A stretch of DNA of 64,000 nucleotides from an uncultured Desulfovibrionaceae bacterium (GCA_949299515.1 CASGAP010000004.1:121098-185097), one strand, 5' to 3'. Shown: positions 45,018-54,620, numbered from the stretch's first letter. Notes: generated by a model from the letters alone, not told the origin. Numbers and translations are program-made.

Positions 45018-46556
45018 ATGAATTTTACGGCCGACGAAATGATGATTGACATAGAGTTTCAGATTCAGGGACAATGGAAAACGGATCTTGCCGTTGCCTT
45101 TGCCCTTGAGGGTGAAGGCGCCGACGATGCCTGCCACTTCACGCAAACCGCCGCCCCGTGGCTGAGCATAGCCCCGCAGTGGCGCGATTTCGGCGGAAAG
45201 AAAGACGAACGCGTTCTGCTGTACGGCCCGCCGGCCATGGACATTTCCCGCTGCATGGTTATCGGCCTCGGCAAAAGCGAAGAGCTTTGCCTTGAAGATA
45301 TGCGCATGGCTTTCGGCAAGGCGGTTGCTGCCTGCCGCGATCTCGGCCTGGAACATATCGGCATTGACATCGTATCCATGGCGCGCATAGGCGCAAAGCT
45401 CGGCATCGGCAAAGACAGCCTTGCAAGGGAACTTGCCCTTGCCGCCAAGCTTGCCCTGTATTCCTTTACGGCATTTAAGAAAAAATCCGATACCCCGCGC
45501 CTGCGCAAACTCTTTTTCCTTTTGGACGACGATTTCTGCAGTGACAGTCTGAAACAGGCCGTGCGCTTTGCCGAAGCCGAAGCCTGCGGCATTTATCTTG
45601 CGCGCGACCTTGCCAATGCGCCCGCAAATGCCATGACGCCGTCCGATTTTGCGGAAAAAGCCCGTCAGGTGGCGCAGTATCATAATTTTGCCTGCAAGGT
45701 TTTGGACGAAGAAGAAATCAAAGCCGAAAACATGAATGCGTTTCTTGCGGTTGCCAAGGGTTCCGCCGAAAAGCCCCGTCTGGTGGTTTTGGAATACCGC
45801 CCGCAGAATGCCGTGCAGGGCGCCGCGCCCATAGCGCTGGTGGGCAAGGGCATTACCTTTGACTCCGGCGGCATAAGCCTAAAACCGAGTGCCGGCATGG
45901 AAGAAATGAAAGGCGATATGAGCGGCGCCGCCGCCGTGCTCGGCACCTTTGAAACTCTCGGCAGGCTGGGCATGAACGGCGTGTTCCCCCCCCGTCCGAT
46001 TATCGGCGTTATGCCCCTGTGCGAAAACCTGCCGGGCGGCACGGCCACGAAGCCCGGCGACATTGTTTTTGCCAAAACCGGCAAAAGCGTGGAAATTATC
46101 AATACCGACGCCGAAGGCAGGCTTATTCTCATAGACGCTTTGGCCTATGCCGAAGAACGGTATAAACCCGAATACCTGCTGGACATCGCAACCCTTACGG
46201 GAGCCTGCGCCGTGGCTCTCGGCGAAGGCGCGGCGGGCGTATTTTCTTCGGACGGCAAACTTGCAGACCGTGTGGTCAGCCGCGGCAATGCTTTGTTTGA
46301 ACGCGCCTGGCAGCTGCCTGTCTGGAAACATTTAATTAAAGAACTTAAAAGCAATGCCGCGGATCTGAAAAACTGCGGTTCACGCTACGGCGGTTCCCTG
46401 ACTGCCGCCCTGTTCCTCAAGGAATTTGTCGGAAAGGACGTAAACTGGGTGCATATTGACATGGCCGCCGCGGACAATGCGGACAATGCCCTCAACCCCA
46501 AAGGCGCCACGGGATTTGGCGTGCGCACTCTGACCGACTTCAGTTTTACGGAATAG
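45018..46556 (+). CDS. pepA: Leucyl aminopeptidase (M17)
   Basis: This 512-residue cytosolic metallopeptidase removes N-terminal residues from peptides and may also act as a DNA-binding protein in some bacteria. The catalytic C-terminal domain shows LVGKGITFDSGGISLKPSAGMEEMKGDMSGAAAV, the signature NTDAEGRLIL, and DIATLTGACAVALG. AAAGGAG precedes the ATG. It is the first gene of a run pepA, ttcA-like, dut, HD, ddl with gaps of 2-11 bases, likely one operon. Confidence 0.93.
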   Translation: MNFTADEMMIDIEFQIQGQWKTDLAVAFALEGEGADDACHFTQTAAPWLSIAPQWRDFGGKKDERVLLYGPPAMDISRCMVIGLGKSEELCLEDMRMAFGKAVAACRDLGLEHIGIDIVSMARIGAKLGIGKDSLARELALAAKLALYSFTAFKKKSDTPRLRKLFFLLDDDFCSDSLKQAVRFAEAEACGIYLARDLANAPANAMTPSDFAEKARQVAQYHNFACKVLDEEEIKAENMNAFLAVAKGSAEKPRLVVLEYRPQNAVQGAAPIALVGKGITFDSGGISLKPSAGMEEMKGDMSGAAAVLGTFETLGRLGMNGVFPPRPIIGVMPLCENLPGGTATKPGDIVFAKTGKSVEIINTDAEGRLILIDALAYAEERYKPEYLLDIATLTGACAVALGEGAAGVFSSDGKLADRVVSRGNALFERAWQLPVWKHLIKELKSNAADLKNCGSRYGGSLTAALFLKEFVGKDVNWVHIDMAAADNADNALNPKGATGFGVRTLTDFSFTE

Positions 46557-46558
46557 GC

Positions 46559-47416
46559 ATGGCGAAAAAACTCCACTATTCCCAGGAACAGTGCCTGCGC
46601 ACCGCGGGCAAGCTTATACAGGATACGGGCATGATACGGCCTCATGCCCGCATCGGCATTGCCGTATCGGGCGGCGTGGATTCCTTTGTGCTGCTCAAAG
46701 TCATGCAGCTGCGGCAGCGCATTATGCCGTTTCCCTTTGAAATTGTCGCCCTGCACCTCAACGCGGGTTTTGACCCTGCCTGCCATGCGCCGCTTTCCGC
46801 CTGGCTTGAAAAGGAAAACATTCCGTATCATATTGAGGTGACAGATCACGGCATTTTGGCGCATTCCGAAGAAAACAGGACGAAATCCCCCTGCTTTTAC
46901 TGTGCGTTTCTGCGGCGCAAGCGGCTTTTTGAACTGTGCGGCGAACTGAATCTGTCGCACCTTGCCTTCGGCCATAACGCCGACGACGTGGTGTCCACGT
47001 TTCTGCTCAATCTTGTCCAGACAGGCCGCATTGACGGCATGAGTATGTGCGAGCCCTTTTTCGGCGGCAGGCTGCAGGTGATACGGCCGCTTGCCATGGT
47101 GGAAAAACAGCATATCCTCAAAGCCGCCAAACTGTGGGAACTGCCGATTTTTTCCAATCCCTGCCCCTCTGCCGGTTCCACCAAGCGCACGGATTTGCTG
47201 GAGCGGCTCGACACGCTCTGCGAAGGAAGTCAAAACGGCAGGCGCAATGTGTATCAGGGCATAGTGCGCTGGCAGCTGCAAAAACATCTGCTTGCGGCCG
47301 AAGACCAAATAGACCTTGCCCCGTTTATTGCGGAAAAACAGCGCGAAAGCCTGCGCAGAAAACAGGAAGCGCGGGAACAGGCCGCAGGTTTCGGACAGGC
47401 CGCCAAAACCGAATAA
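46559..47416 (+). CDS. TtcA/TilS-family PP-loop tRNA thiolation enzyme
   Basis: This 285-residue protein has the PP-loop SGGVDSFVLL, a CFYC cysteine pair (residues about 120-123) and GHNADDVVSTFLLNL, as in TtcA, which makes 2-thiocytidine at tRNA position 32 using an iron-sulfur cluster. The C-terminal NPCPSAGSTKR...LL could supply the third cysteine (C201). It follows pepA by two bases. Assignment to TtcA rather than another TtcA-like enzyme is moderately secure. Confidence 0.82.
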   Translation: MAKKLHYSQEQCLRTAGKLIQDTGMIRPHARIGIAVSGGVDSFVLLKVMQLRQRIMPFPFEIVALHLNAGFDPACHAPLSAWLEKENIPYHIEVTDHGILAHSEENRTKSPCFYCAFLRRKRLFELCGELNLSHLAFGHNADDVVSTFLLNLVQTGRIDGMSMCEPFFGGRLQVIRPLAMVEKQHILKAAKLWELPIFSNPCPSAGSTKRTDLLERLDTLCEGSQNGRRNVYQGIVRWQLQKHLLAAEDQIDLAPFIAEKQRESLRRKQEAREQAAGFGQAAKTE

Positions 47417-47425
47417 GGAATAAGC

Positions 47426-47887
47426 ATGGCACTTGCAAAAATCAAATATCTGCGCCAGAGCAGGGCGCTTTACGGCGAAAAAGGCGCCGCCCCCGCCACG
47501 GCAAATTCCTGCGGCGTGGATCTGCGCGCCGCTTTGGAAACGGACAGCGTCACCATTCTTCCGGGAGCGCGGTATCCCGTGCCCACGGGAATAGCTCTTG
47601 AAATCTGCGTGCCGCACGCGGCGGCGTTTCTGTATTCCCGCAGCGGCCTCGGCGCCGTAAAAGGGCTGACCGTGGCCCAGGGCGTGGGCGTTATCGACCC
47701 GGACTACCGTGGCGAAATCATCGCCTATATGCTCAATACTTCGGACGTTCCCGTAACCGTGGAACAGGGCGACAGGATAGCCCAACTCGTTTTTCAGCCG
47801 TATCTGCCTCCCGTGCTGGAAGAAAGCGCGGAGCTTTCCCAAACGGAACGCGGCGCAGGCGGATACGGCCATACAGGTAAAAAATAA
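47426..47887 (+). CDS. dut: dUTP diphosphatase
   Basis: This 153-residue trimeric dUTPase hydrolyses dUTP to dUMP, keeping uracil out of DNA and supplying ThyX. All five motifs are visible: SCGVDLRA, SRSGLGAVKGLTV, GVIDPDYRGEI, GDRIAQLVF, and the glycine-rich C-terminal arm RGAGGYGHTG that closes over the active site. It lies 9 bases after the thiolation gene. Confidence 0.96.
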   Translation: MALAKIKYLRQSRALYGEKGAAPATANSCGVDLRAALETDSVTILPGARYPVPTGIALEICVPHAAAFLYSRSGLGAVKGLTVAQGVGVIDPDYRGEIIAYMLNTSDVPVTVEQGDRIAQLVFQPYLPPVLEESAELSQTERGAGGYGHTGKK

Positions 47888-47898
47888 GGTAGGTGCGT

Positions 47899-48516
47899 AT
47901 GCTGCCGATATTGCCCTTTGCGTATAACGAAGATTGGAAAATTCCCACCATGCAGGAATGTTTCAGGCTTTGGAACAAATATCAGATGATGCCCCATATT
48001 AAGGCCCACTGCCTTATGGTGGCGCGCACGGCGCTGACCCTCGCCGAACGATTTGAACGCGCAGGCCGTCCCCTGCGCAGGGATTTGGTGCTGGCTTCCG
48101 CGCTTTTGCACGACCTTGCCAAAAGCTACACTATTTATTATGGCGGCGACCATGCAAAACTCGGCGCGGGCTGGGTTATGCAGGAAACCCAAAACCCTGC
48201 CATAGCGCAGGCCGTCATAGCGCACGTGCTGTGGTTTTTTGACGGGGGCGAACTTGCCATTGACAAAAACCCCTGCACCCTGCCCATATTGATCTCCTAT
48301 GCGGATAAGCGCGTGCAGCATGACAGGCTGGTGTCCCTGGAAGACCGTTTTGCCGATCTTATCAAGCGCTACGGCACGGATCAGCAGAAAATAGATCTTA
48401 TCAACATCAATTTTGAACAAAGCAAAAAAATGGAAAATGCCCTTGTCCGCGCAGGCGTGGACATCAGCCTTGACCTTAAGCAGCTTGTACGGATCAAGCA
48501 GGAAAGGACAAAATAA
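47899..48516 (+). CDS. HD-domain phosphohydrolase
   Basis: This 205-residue protein carries an HD metal-phosphohydrolase core: H in HIKAHCLMVARTALTLAE, HD in LASALLHDLAKSY, H in AVIAHVL and D in ISYADKRV. The pattern is typical of small HDIG hydrolases that act on nucleotides or tRNA ends; the substrate is unknown. The ATG has AAGGTAGG nearby; an in-frame GTG two codons upstream is possible. Its stop codon overlaps the ddl start as TAATG. Confidence 0.82.
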   Translation: MLPILPFAYNEDWKIPTMQECFRLWNKYQMMPHIKAHCLMVARTALTLAERFERAGRPLRRDLVLASALLHDLAKSYTIYYGGDHAKLGAGWVMQETQNPAIAQAVIAHVLWFFDGGELAIDKNPCTLPILISYADKRVQHDRLVSLEDRFADLIKRYGTDQQKIDLININFEQSKKMENALVRAGVDISLDLKQLVRIKQERTK

Positions 48517-49442
48517 TGAACATCTTACTTATTGCCGGCGGCTGGTCGCCGGAACGCGAAATTTCCCTGAAAGGCGCCAAAGGCATTGAAAAGGTCTTGA
48601 AAGAACGCGGCCATAACGTAACCTTTTTTGATCTTTCCGAAGGCTTTGACGCTCTTATTTCCCATGCAGAACAGGCAGACGCGGCCTTTATCAACCTGCA
48701 CGGTTCCCCCGGCGAAGACGGCCTCGTGCAGGCGCTGCTTGGCCGCATAAACTGCCCGTTTCAGGGTGCGGACGCCGCGGGTTCTTTTCTTGCCCTGCAC
48801 AAATACGCCGCCAAAAGCCTGTTCAAAGCCCGCGGCCTGAACACCGCCAAAGGCGTTTTTCTGCCTGCCATGCCCGAAAATGCGGAGCTGGCCCTTGCGG
48901 ACATTGAAGCAAAACTGGCATACCCCATGTTCGTAAAATCCAATAACGGCGGTTCCAGCATACATCTGTACAGGGTCACGGACAGGGCGCAGCTTGCCGA
49001 TGCTCTTGCCGAATGTTTCAATGCCGGGCTTGAGGTGCTCATAGAAGAGATGATTAAAGGAAAAGAAGTCACCTGCGGCGTGCTGGGCGAAACGGCGCTT
49101 CCGCCCATTCTTATCGAATCCAAAGCGGAATTTTTTGATTTCACCAACAAATACGCCACGGACGGCGCAAAGGAAACCTGTCCCGCGCCCATAGGCGAAG
49201 AAGCCACCAAAAAAGTGCAGGAAATGGCGCTCAAAGCCCATACTGTCCTCGGCCTGTCCGATTACAGCCGTTCCGACTTCATTCTTGCCGAAGACGGCAC
49301 TCCCTATATTCTGGAAGTCAACACCCTGCCGGGCATGACCGCCACCAGCCTCGTTCCGCAGGAAGCCAAAGAAATAGGCTTGGAATTTGGAGAGGTTATC
49401 GAAAAACTGCTGGAACTTGCCCAAAAGAAAAAACGGCAGTAA
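48516..49442 (+). CDS. ddl: D-alanine--D-alanine ligase
   Basis: This 308-residue ATP-grasp enzyme makes the D-Ala-D-Ala end of the peptidoglycan pentapeptide. It shows the N-terminal GGWSPEREISLKGA, HGSPGEDGLVQALL, the ATP-binding YPMFVKSNNGGSSIHLYRV, and the C-terminal metal site YILEVNTLPGMTATSLVPQ. It is translationally coupled to the HD protein and is the last gene of the tight pepA run; the MFS gene is 90 bases away. Confidence 0.94.
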   Translation: MNILLIAGGWSPEREISLKGAKGIEKVLKERGHNVTFFDLSEGFDALISHAEQADAAFINLHGSPGEDGLVQALLGRINCPFQGADAAGSFLALHKYAAKSLFKARGLNTAKGVFLPAMPENAELALADIEAKLAYPMFVKSNNGGSSIHLYRVTDRAQLADALAECFNAGLEVLIEEMIKGKEVTCGVLGETALPPILIESKAEFFDFTNKYATDGAKETCPAPIGEEATKKVQEMALKAHTVLGLSDYSRSDFILAEDGTPYILEVNTLPGMTATSLVPQEAKEIGLEFGEVIEKLLELAQKKKRQ

Positions 49443-49532
49443 CCCTTGTTTTGGGGCGGCAGCCGCACGGCATATTGTGCGCGGGGTGCCGCTCTTTTCT
49501 ACCGTAACTTAATTAAAGCGCATAAATCTTCC

Positions 49533-50711
49533 ATGAACAGCATACAGTCCGCCGACGGCAGCGTATTTGCCCTGAAATCTGTTTCCAAAAGCATCATGGC
49601 AGGCCGCTATGCCTATTTCAGTCTCGGTTTTGCCATGGCTGTCTGGGCAAGTCTTGTTCCTTTTGCCAAGGAACGTCTGCAGGTTAATGAGGCGCAGCTC
49701 GGTATGCTGCTGCTTTGCCTGGGGTTCGGCGCAACCGTGTCCATGCCCGCAGCCGGAGGCCTTGCCGCAAAATTCGGCTGCCGCGCCGTGCAGTGTGCGG
49801 GCATTCCTTTGTATTATCTTGCCCTTTTTCTGCTGAGTTATATGCCTACGCCCCTGACTCTCGGCATATGCCTGACTTTTTTCGGCATTTGGAGCGGCAC
49901 GCTTGACGTGGTGATGAATATACAGGTGGCATATTTGGAACAGGCAGGCGGCAGGCGGCTTATGTCCAATCTGCACGCTATGTACATGATAGGCGCCGCC
50001 GCGGGCGCAGGCGGTATGTCCGTGCTTTTGGGACTGACGAAAAATCCCGTGCTTGCCGATGCCCTGCTGTGCACCGCGGTTATGGCGGGCTTTTTCTTTT
50101 TTCAGGCTCATTTTTTTCCGAAACAGCACAGGCAGGAAGAGGAAAAAACGCCGCTCATCGTTATTCCCAAAGGCATTATTTTTTGGCTCGGTCTTATCTG
50201 CTTCTTTCTGTATATGATTGAAGGCGTGCTTATGGATTGGAGCGCCCTGTTCATGAACGAAGTGCGCGGTGTGGCGCTTTCGCGTGCGGGGCTCGGCTAT
50301 GCCCTGTTCGCCGTAACCATGACGGCAGGACGGCTTGTGGGTGACAGGCTCGGCGCGCTTTTCGGCACGCGCAGGCTGCTTTTGTGCGGTCTTGTTCTGT
50401 GTGTGTTCTGTTTTTTGGCCATAGCTTTTATTCCTTCTGCTTCTGCCGCCTTTGCCGCTTTTTTCTGCCTTGGGGTGTGTGCCTCCAATACCGTGCCCAT
50501 GCTTTTTTCCCTGACAACCAAGAATGCCGCGGGCGGCCTCGGCACAAGCATAGCAGGCGTGAGTCTGCTCGGGTATCTGGGCCTTTTGGCAGGGCCTGCG
50601 ATTATGGGGTTTGTGGCGCACAGTTTCGGGCTGGCGTTCGTGTTTGCCGCTATGGCTTTTTTTCTTGCGTTTGCCGCGCTTTTGCTGAAAAATCTGCCGG
50701 TTAAAGAATGA
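49533..50711 (+). CDS. MFS transporter
   Basis: This 392-residue protein is predicted to have 12 membrane helices. It resembles the YbjJ-like MFS branch: FAMAVWASLVPFAKERLQVNEAQLGMLLLCLGFGATVSMP at the start, the loop SGTLDVVMNIQVAYLEQ, and LFMNEVRGVALSRAGLGYALFAVTMTAGRLVGDRL in the second half. The substrate is unknown. I took the ATG of MNSIQS just before the first helix; an upstream in-frame ATG gives a poor leader. Its stop overlaps a possible early start of the MBOAT gene. Confidence 0.82.
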   Translation: MNSIQSADGSVFALKSVSKSIMAGRYAYFSLGFAMAVWASLVPFAKERLQVNEAQLGMLLLCLGFGATVSMPAAGGLAAKFGCRAVQCAGIPLYYLALFLLSYMPTPLTLGICLTFFGIWSGTLDVVMNIQVAYLEQAGGRRLMSNLHAMYMIGAAAGAGGMSVLLGLTKNPVLADALLCTAVMAGFFFFQAHFFPKQHRQEEEKTPLIVIPKGIIFWLGLICFFLYMIEGVLMDWSALFMNEVRGVALSRAGLGYALFAVTMTAGRLVGDRLGALFGTRRLLLCGLVLCVFCFLAIAFIPSASAAFAAFFCLGVCASNTVPMLFSLTTKNAAGGLGTSIAGVSLLGYLGLLAGPAIMGFVAHSFGLAFVFAAMAFFLAFAALLLKNLPVKE

Positions 50712-50836
50712 ATCCGCTGCCGCGTCCGCCGCGGCAGGCTCTCAAACGGCAGCCTCTCAAGAGGATAACCCCTTATTTTGCTTGCCTTTATAAAAAAAAT
50801 TCCCTACAAAGGAAAAAACGTTTTTTCAGGTCGGAC

Positions 50837-52336
50837 ATGAATTTCGTAACCCTTGACTTTGCTTTGTTCTTTCTTGCCGTTCTTTGTGTGTTCAGCCTTG
50901 TCGGCCGTTCGTTCAAAGGGCACCGATATCTGCTTTTGGGCTTCAATATCGCTTTTTATGCCTGCGCGGGCGTGCGGTTTTTGCCCCTGCTCTTTTTTGT
51001 GGCTTTCGTCAATTGGCTTTGTGCAAGGCTTACCAACAGCCAGCCCCTCAGAAAGCACGGTTTTCGCCGCTGTGTGATCACCATTGCCGCTGCCGTGCAG
51101 ATTTTTTTGCTCGCTTTCTATAAATATTATGAATTTTTTATCCTGAACACGGAAAAGCTTCTCAGTCTTGCGGGCGTGCGCTGCAGTCTTATCGGCCTTT
51201 TGCCCGATACGGACATTCTTCTGCCCGTTGGCCTGAGTTTTTATATTTTTCAGGGACTTTCCTACGCGGTCGACCGCTATCGGGACACGGGCCTGAAAGC
51301 CCTCGGCTATGCGGACGTGCTGACCTTTGTTTCCTTTTTCCCTACCGTGCTGGCAGGCCCCATTATGCGCAGCAGCCAGTTTTTTCCGCAGTTTGCCGAA
51401 GATCCCGCGCCTGCCGACCCCGAATACAAAAAGCTGGAAAAAGCCTGCATTAACCGCGATATTGCCGAAGGCTTCACCTATATTCTGAGCGGACTGTTTA
51501 AAAAAGTGGTGCTGGCAAGTTATCTGTCCGAACATATTGTGCGCGATGTTTTCCAAAGCCCGGAATTTTACAGCTCCGAAACCGTGCTGATTGCCATGTA
51601 CGCGTATGCCATGCAGATTTTCTGCGATTTTTCGGGTTATACCGATCTGGCCATGGGCATAGGGCGGCTTATGGGCATACAGGTTCCGCAGAATTTCAAA
51701 GCCCCGTATCTTGCTGCAAGTCTGCAGGATTTTTGGCACAGGTGGCATATCAGCCTGTCCACGTGGCTGCGCGATTATCTGTACATCAGCCTTGGCGGCA
51801 ACCGCAGCGGCAATAAATATTGCAATCTTTTTGTCACCATGACCCTCGGCGGCCTGTGGCACGGCGCGCACCTGCGTTTTCTGATCTGGGGCATGGCGCA
51901 CGGCGCAGGGCTTGTTGTCTGTCATATGTGGAAAAGCGTGTGGAAAAAGCTGCCGCTTTTGTCCCTGTCCGAAAAATTGGGCAATAATAAAGCCGCGGCC
52001 GCACTGTATACGTTTTTCTGCTGGTTTTTGACCTTTCATACTGTGTGCGTGCTGTGGCTCTTTTTCCGTGCCGACGACACGGCGTCGGCTTTGGCCATGC
52101 TGCAAAAAATTCTGGAATTCACCGCCGAAGGGGACGGCTATTCGCTGCTGGTGCCCGCGGCCGTGTTGGTTACGATGTTTATGCAGAAATTCGGGGCATA
52201 CGGTTTTGACGGCCTTGCCTTTGTGCTGGAAAAAGCTTGGCTGCCCGTGAAAATCGTGATTATTTCCCTGTTTGCCGCCGTTATCCTTAAACTGGGGCCG
52301 GACGGCGTCCTGCCTTTCATTTACTTCCAATTTTAG
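50837..52336 (+). CDS. MBOAT-family membrane O-acyltransferase (AlgI/DltB-like)
   Basis: This polytopic protein of about 499 residues belongs to the MBOAT family that passes acyl groups across the membrane to surface polymers. Signatures are VGLSFYIFQGLSYAVDRY, FPTVLAGPIMRSSQF, CDFSGYTDLAMGIGRLMG, the FWHRWHISLSTWLRDYLYISLGGNR block, and GGLWHGA with the catalytic His. I chose the ATG of MNFVTLDFALFF, the usual N terminus of the family; an ATG at 50708 overlaps the MFS stop (ATGA) and would add 43 basic residues. The gene for its likely periplasmic partner starts 8 bases downstream. Confidence 0.9.
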   Translation: MNFVTLDFALFFLAVLCVFSLVGRSFKGHRYLLLGFNIAFYACAGVRFLPLLFFVAFVNWLCARLTNSQPLRKHGFRRCVITIAAAVQIFLLAFYKYYEFFILNTEKLLSLAGVRCSLIGLLPDTDILLPVGLSFYIFQGLSYAVDRYRDTGLKALGYADVLTFVSFFPTVLAGPIMRSSQFFPQFAEDPAPADPEYKKLEKACINRDIAEGFTYILSGLFKKVVLASYLSEHIVRDVFQSPEFYSSETVLIAMYAYAMQIFCDFSGYTDLAMGIGRLMGIQVPQNFKAPYLAASLQDFWHRWHISLSTWLRDYLYISLGGNRSGNKYCNLFVTMTLGGLWHGAHLRFLIWGMAHGAGLVVCHMWKSVWKKLPLLSLSEKLGNNKAAAALYTFFCWFLTFHTVCVLWLFFRADDTASALAMLQKILEFTAEGDGYSLLVPAAVLVTMFMQKFGAYGFDGLAFVLEKAWLPVKIVIISLFAAVILKLGPDGVLPFIYFQF

Positions 52337-52344
52337 AGCCTGCC

Positions 52345-54471
52345 ATGAAAATCCGCAATGTTTCCCGCAAAAGCCTGCCTGCATATCTTGCCGTATTCCT
52401 CATTATGCTGCTTTTTGAAGCGCCGCGGCTCAACCCGCTGCTGGAGCGCGAAGGCGCAAAGTATCCTTTTTTGCTTGAAGCGAAAGAGATACTGGAACAG
52501 ATCGGCGAAAAAAGCGGCATTTACGGTTTAAGCCGCCGCCTGCACGATGGATTTTCCCATACGGTAAGCCTGTTCGGCGAACCTGTAAACGCCGCCCCGC
52601 ATATTGCCGCATATATGGATACATGGCGGGAAAATGCCGTGCGCGGCGCACAAAACGGCAGTGCGGACAAAACCGCGGCAGCAACGGCAAATGCCGCAAA
52701 AACAGACGGCAAAACGGGCGAGGCATTGCCGCAAACTGATTTAAACAGTCAAGACAGCGGGCAAAACAGCGGGCAAGACAGCGGGCAAAACAGCGGACAA
52801 AACTCCGAAAATCCGACAAGTTCCGTTCGGGAAACAGGGCAGGCCGAACAGACAGGCGTGCAGAATGCCGCACAAAGCTATACCTATTCCGCAAAGAATT
52901 ACCCGTTTTCCGAAAAATTGGTGCAGCAGGCCGAAAATCCCGGCGGCATAGCCTGCTATAACGCCCTGCTGCCCGATTACGGCAAAAAGAAAACCGTGCT
53001 GCTCATCGGCGATTCCATGATGATGGAAGGCCTCGGCCCCACTCTGCATCACCGTCTGCGCAGGCGCGACAATCTAGACGTTTACCGCGAAGGCAAATAT
53101 TCTTCGGGTCTCAGCCGTCCCGATTTTTACGACTGGCCGTCCAATCTGACCGCAATGCTGGAAAAATACCGCCCCGATTTATTGATTATGAGTCTTGGCG
53201 CCAACGATACGCAGGACATTGTCATCGACAAAAAACGCTATTTTATCGACACCAAGCCCTGGGCGGAACTGTACCTGCAGCGCAGCAAAGAGTTTATCGC
53301 CCTTGCGGACGACGGCAGACGCCATATTGTTTGGGTCAGCCTGCCTGTCATGGGCAAGGAACCGTATTTCACACGCACCAGGCTGATTTCCCAACTGCAG
53401 GAAGAAGCCAGCAAAACCGCCGCCAACGCCGAATTTGTGAATATCGAACATCTGCTTACGGAAAACGGCAAATATACCACATTTTACAAGGATAAAAACA
53501 ATCAGAGCATACGCTTGCGCTCGCAGGATTTAATCCATGTCAGCACTGCCGGCGGCGAAATTCTTACGGATTATGTTCTGCCCACCGTGGACAAACATCT
53601 GTCCGCCCTGTATGCCGAAGACGTGCCGCTCAGTTATCCGCCCGCGGCAGGAATGGCCAGCCGCGTCACCTTTACTTCCAAACTGCGGCAGAAACTTACG
53701 GAATATTATATCTGGCTGCCGCAGACCGATACCGTTTTAAAGGAAAAGCCCCGGGCGCCCCTTGCCGTGCAGGAAACCATTGCGGCACAGCTTGGCGGCA
53801 AAAAATTTCCCGTGCTGTATCTTCTGCACGGTGCCACGGGTTCGGGCAAAGATTTTGCCGAACAGATGGGACAAAAACTGCAGAAACTTGCCGACAGCCG
53901 CAAAGTCATTATTGTTGCCCCAAGCTGCGAACCTTTCGGCTGGTATCTTGACAGCCCGCTTATCCCTGACAGCCAAATCGCCGCCTATATCACCGAAGAA
54001 CTTGTTCCGCATATCGACAGCCTGTATCCCGTCAACGGCCGCCGCGCCATTGCGGGCCTCAGCATGGGAGGGCACGGCGCCCTGCTCATCGGCTTTAAAA
54101 ACAAAAGCCTGTTTCAGTCCATGGCAAGCATAAGCGGCGTGCTGGATATCCGCAGCCATGTGCAGAACTGGAACATAAAAAAACTGCTCGGCGAATATGC
54201 GCAGTATCCCGAACGCTGGGAAGAAAACGCCGTGCAGGGCATGATTGCCCAAAAATGGCCCGCCACTTCGCCGCGCAGTATTATTGTGCTCACGGGCGCG
54301 CAGGATACGCTTGTACTGGAAGAAAACCGCAAGGCAAAGGAACTATTTTATAAACGCGGCTTTAAAATAGATTATGCGGAAAAGCCGGGCGGCCACACCT
54401 GGGAGTTTTGGAACGAATATATCCCGCAGGTGCTCGAAAAACAGGCGGATTATCTCAATTCTGTTAAATAG
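52345..54471 (+). CDS. Periplasmic SGNH (DUF459-like) and esterase D-like fusion
   Basis: This 708-residue protein has an N-terminal membrane anchor or signal helix (LPAYLAVFLIMLLF), then an Ala/Asn/Gln-rich linker with four (D/N)SGQ repeats (residues 137-152). Residues about 215-420 are an SGNH domain of DUF459 type: IGDSMMMEG (D223-S224), SLGANDTQ, and DLIHVSTAGG (D395, H398). Residues about 440-705 are an alpha/beta-hydrolase of the esterase D family: VLYLLHGATGSG, nucleophile GLSMGG (S573) and PGGHTW (H684). It pairs with the MBOAT gene 8 bases upstream, as AlgI pairs with AlgJ/AlgX. It probably O-acylates, and perhaps deacylates, a surface polymer. Confidence 0.85.
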   Translation: MKIRNVSRKSLPAYLAVFLIMLLFEAPRLNPLLEREGAKYPFLLEAKEILEQIGEKSGIYGLSRRLHDGFSHTVSLFGEPVNAAPHIAAYMDTWRENAVRGAQNGSADKTAAATANAAKTDGKTGEALPQTDLNSQDSGQNSGQDSGQNSGQNSENPTSSVRETGQAEQTGVQNAAQSYTYSAKNYPFSEKLVQQAENPGGIACYNALLPDYGKKKTVLLIGDSMMMEGLGPTLHHRLRRRDNLDVYREGKYSSGLSRPDFYDWPSNLTAMLEKYRPDLLIMSLGANDTQDIVIDKKRYFIDTKPWAELYLQRSKEFIALADDGRRHIVWVSLPVMGKEPYFTRTRLISQLQEEASKTAANAEFVNIEHLLTENGKYTTFYKDKNNQSIRLRSQDLIHVSTAGGEILTDYVLPTVDKHLSALYAEDVPLSYPPAAGMASRVTFTSKLRQKLTEYYIWLPQTDTVLKEKPRAPLAVQETIAAQLGGKKFPVLYLLHGATGSGKDFAEQMGQKLQKLADSRKVIIVAPSCEPFGWYLDSPLIPDSQIAAYITEELVPHIDSLYPVNGRRAIAGLSMGGHGALLIGFKNKSLFQSMASISGVLDIRSHVQNWNIKKLLGEYAQYPERWEENAVQGMIAQKWPATSPRSIIVLTGAQDTLVLEENRKAKELFYKRGFKIDYAEKPGGHTWEFWNEYIPQVLEKQADYLNSVK
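52753..52800 (+). repeat. In-frame 12-base minisatellite
   Basis: Four tandem units RAC-AGC-GGR-CAA encode (D/N)SGQ in the linker of the SGNH-esterase protein. Change in copy number would keep the reading frame. Confidence 0.85.
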
Positions 54472-54511
54472 TTTTATTTTTAAAATATGCGCTTTTTTAG
54501 AGGGCGGTTCT

Positions 54512-54620
54512 GAATTATTTTTCGGGGAAATGCCGCTGTCCGTTTGCGTACCGTTCGCAGGTTCACTGAAGCAAACGGCTTGCCGCTCATTGGCTGGCTC
54601 CCAAGCCCTCTCATTTAAAA
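54512..54620. repeat. Dispersed intergenic repeat, copy C
   Basis: It aligns with copy A (7371-7487) over nearly its full length and with the core of copy B: AATTATTTT, CGTTTGCGTACCGTTCG, TCACTGAAGCAAACGG, GGCTCCC and CTCTCATT. It fills most of the gap between the esterase fusion and the RRM gene. Confidence 0.7.
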
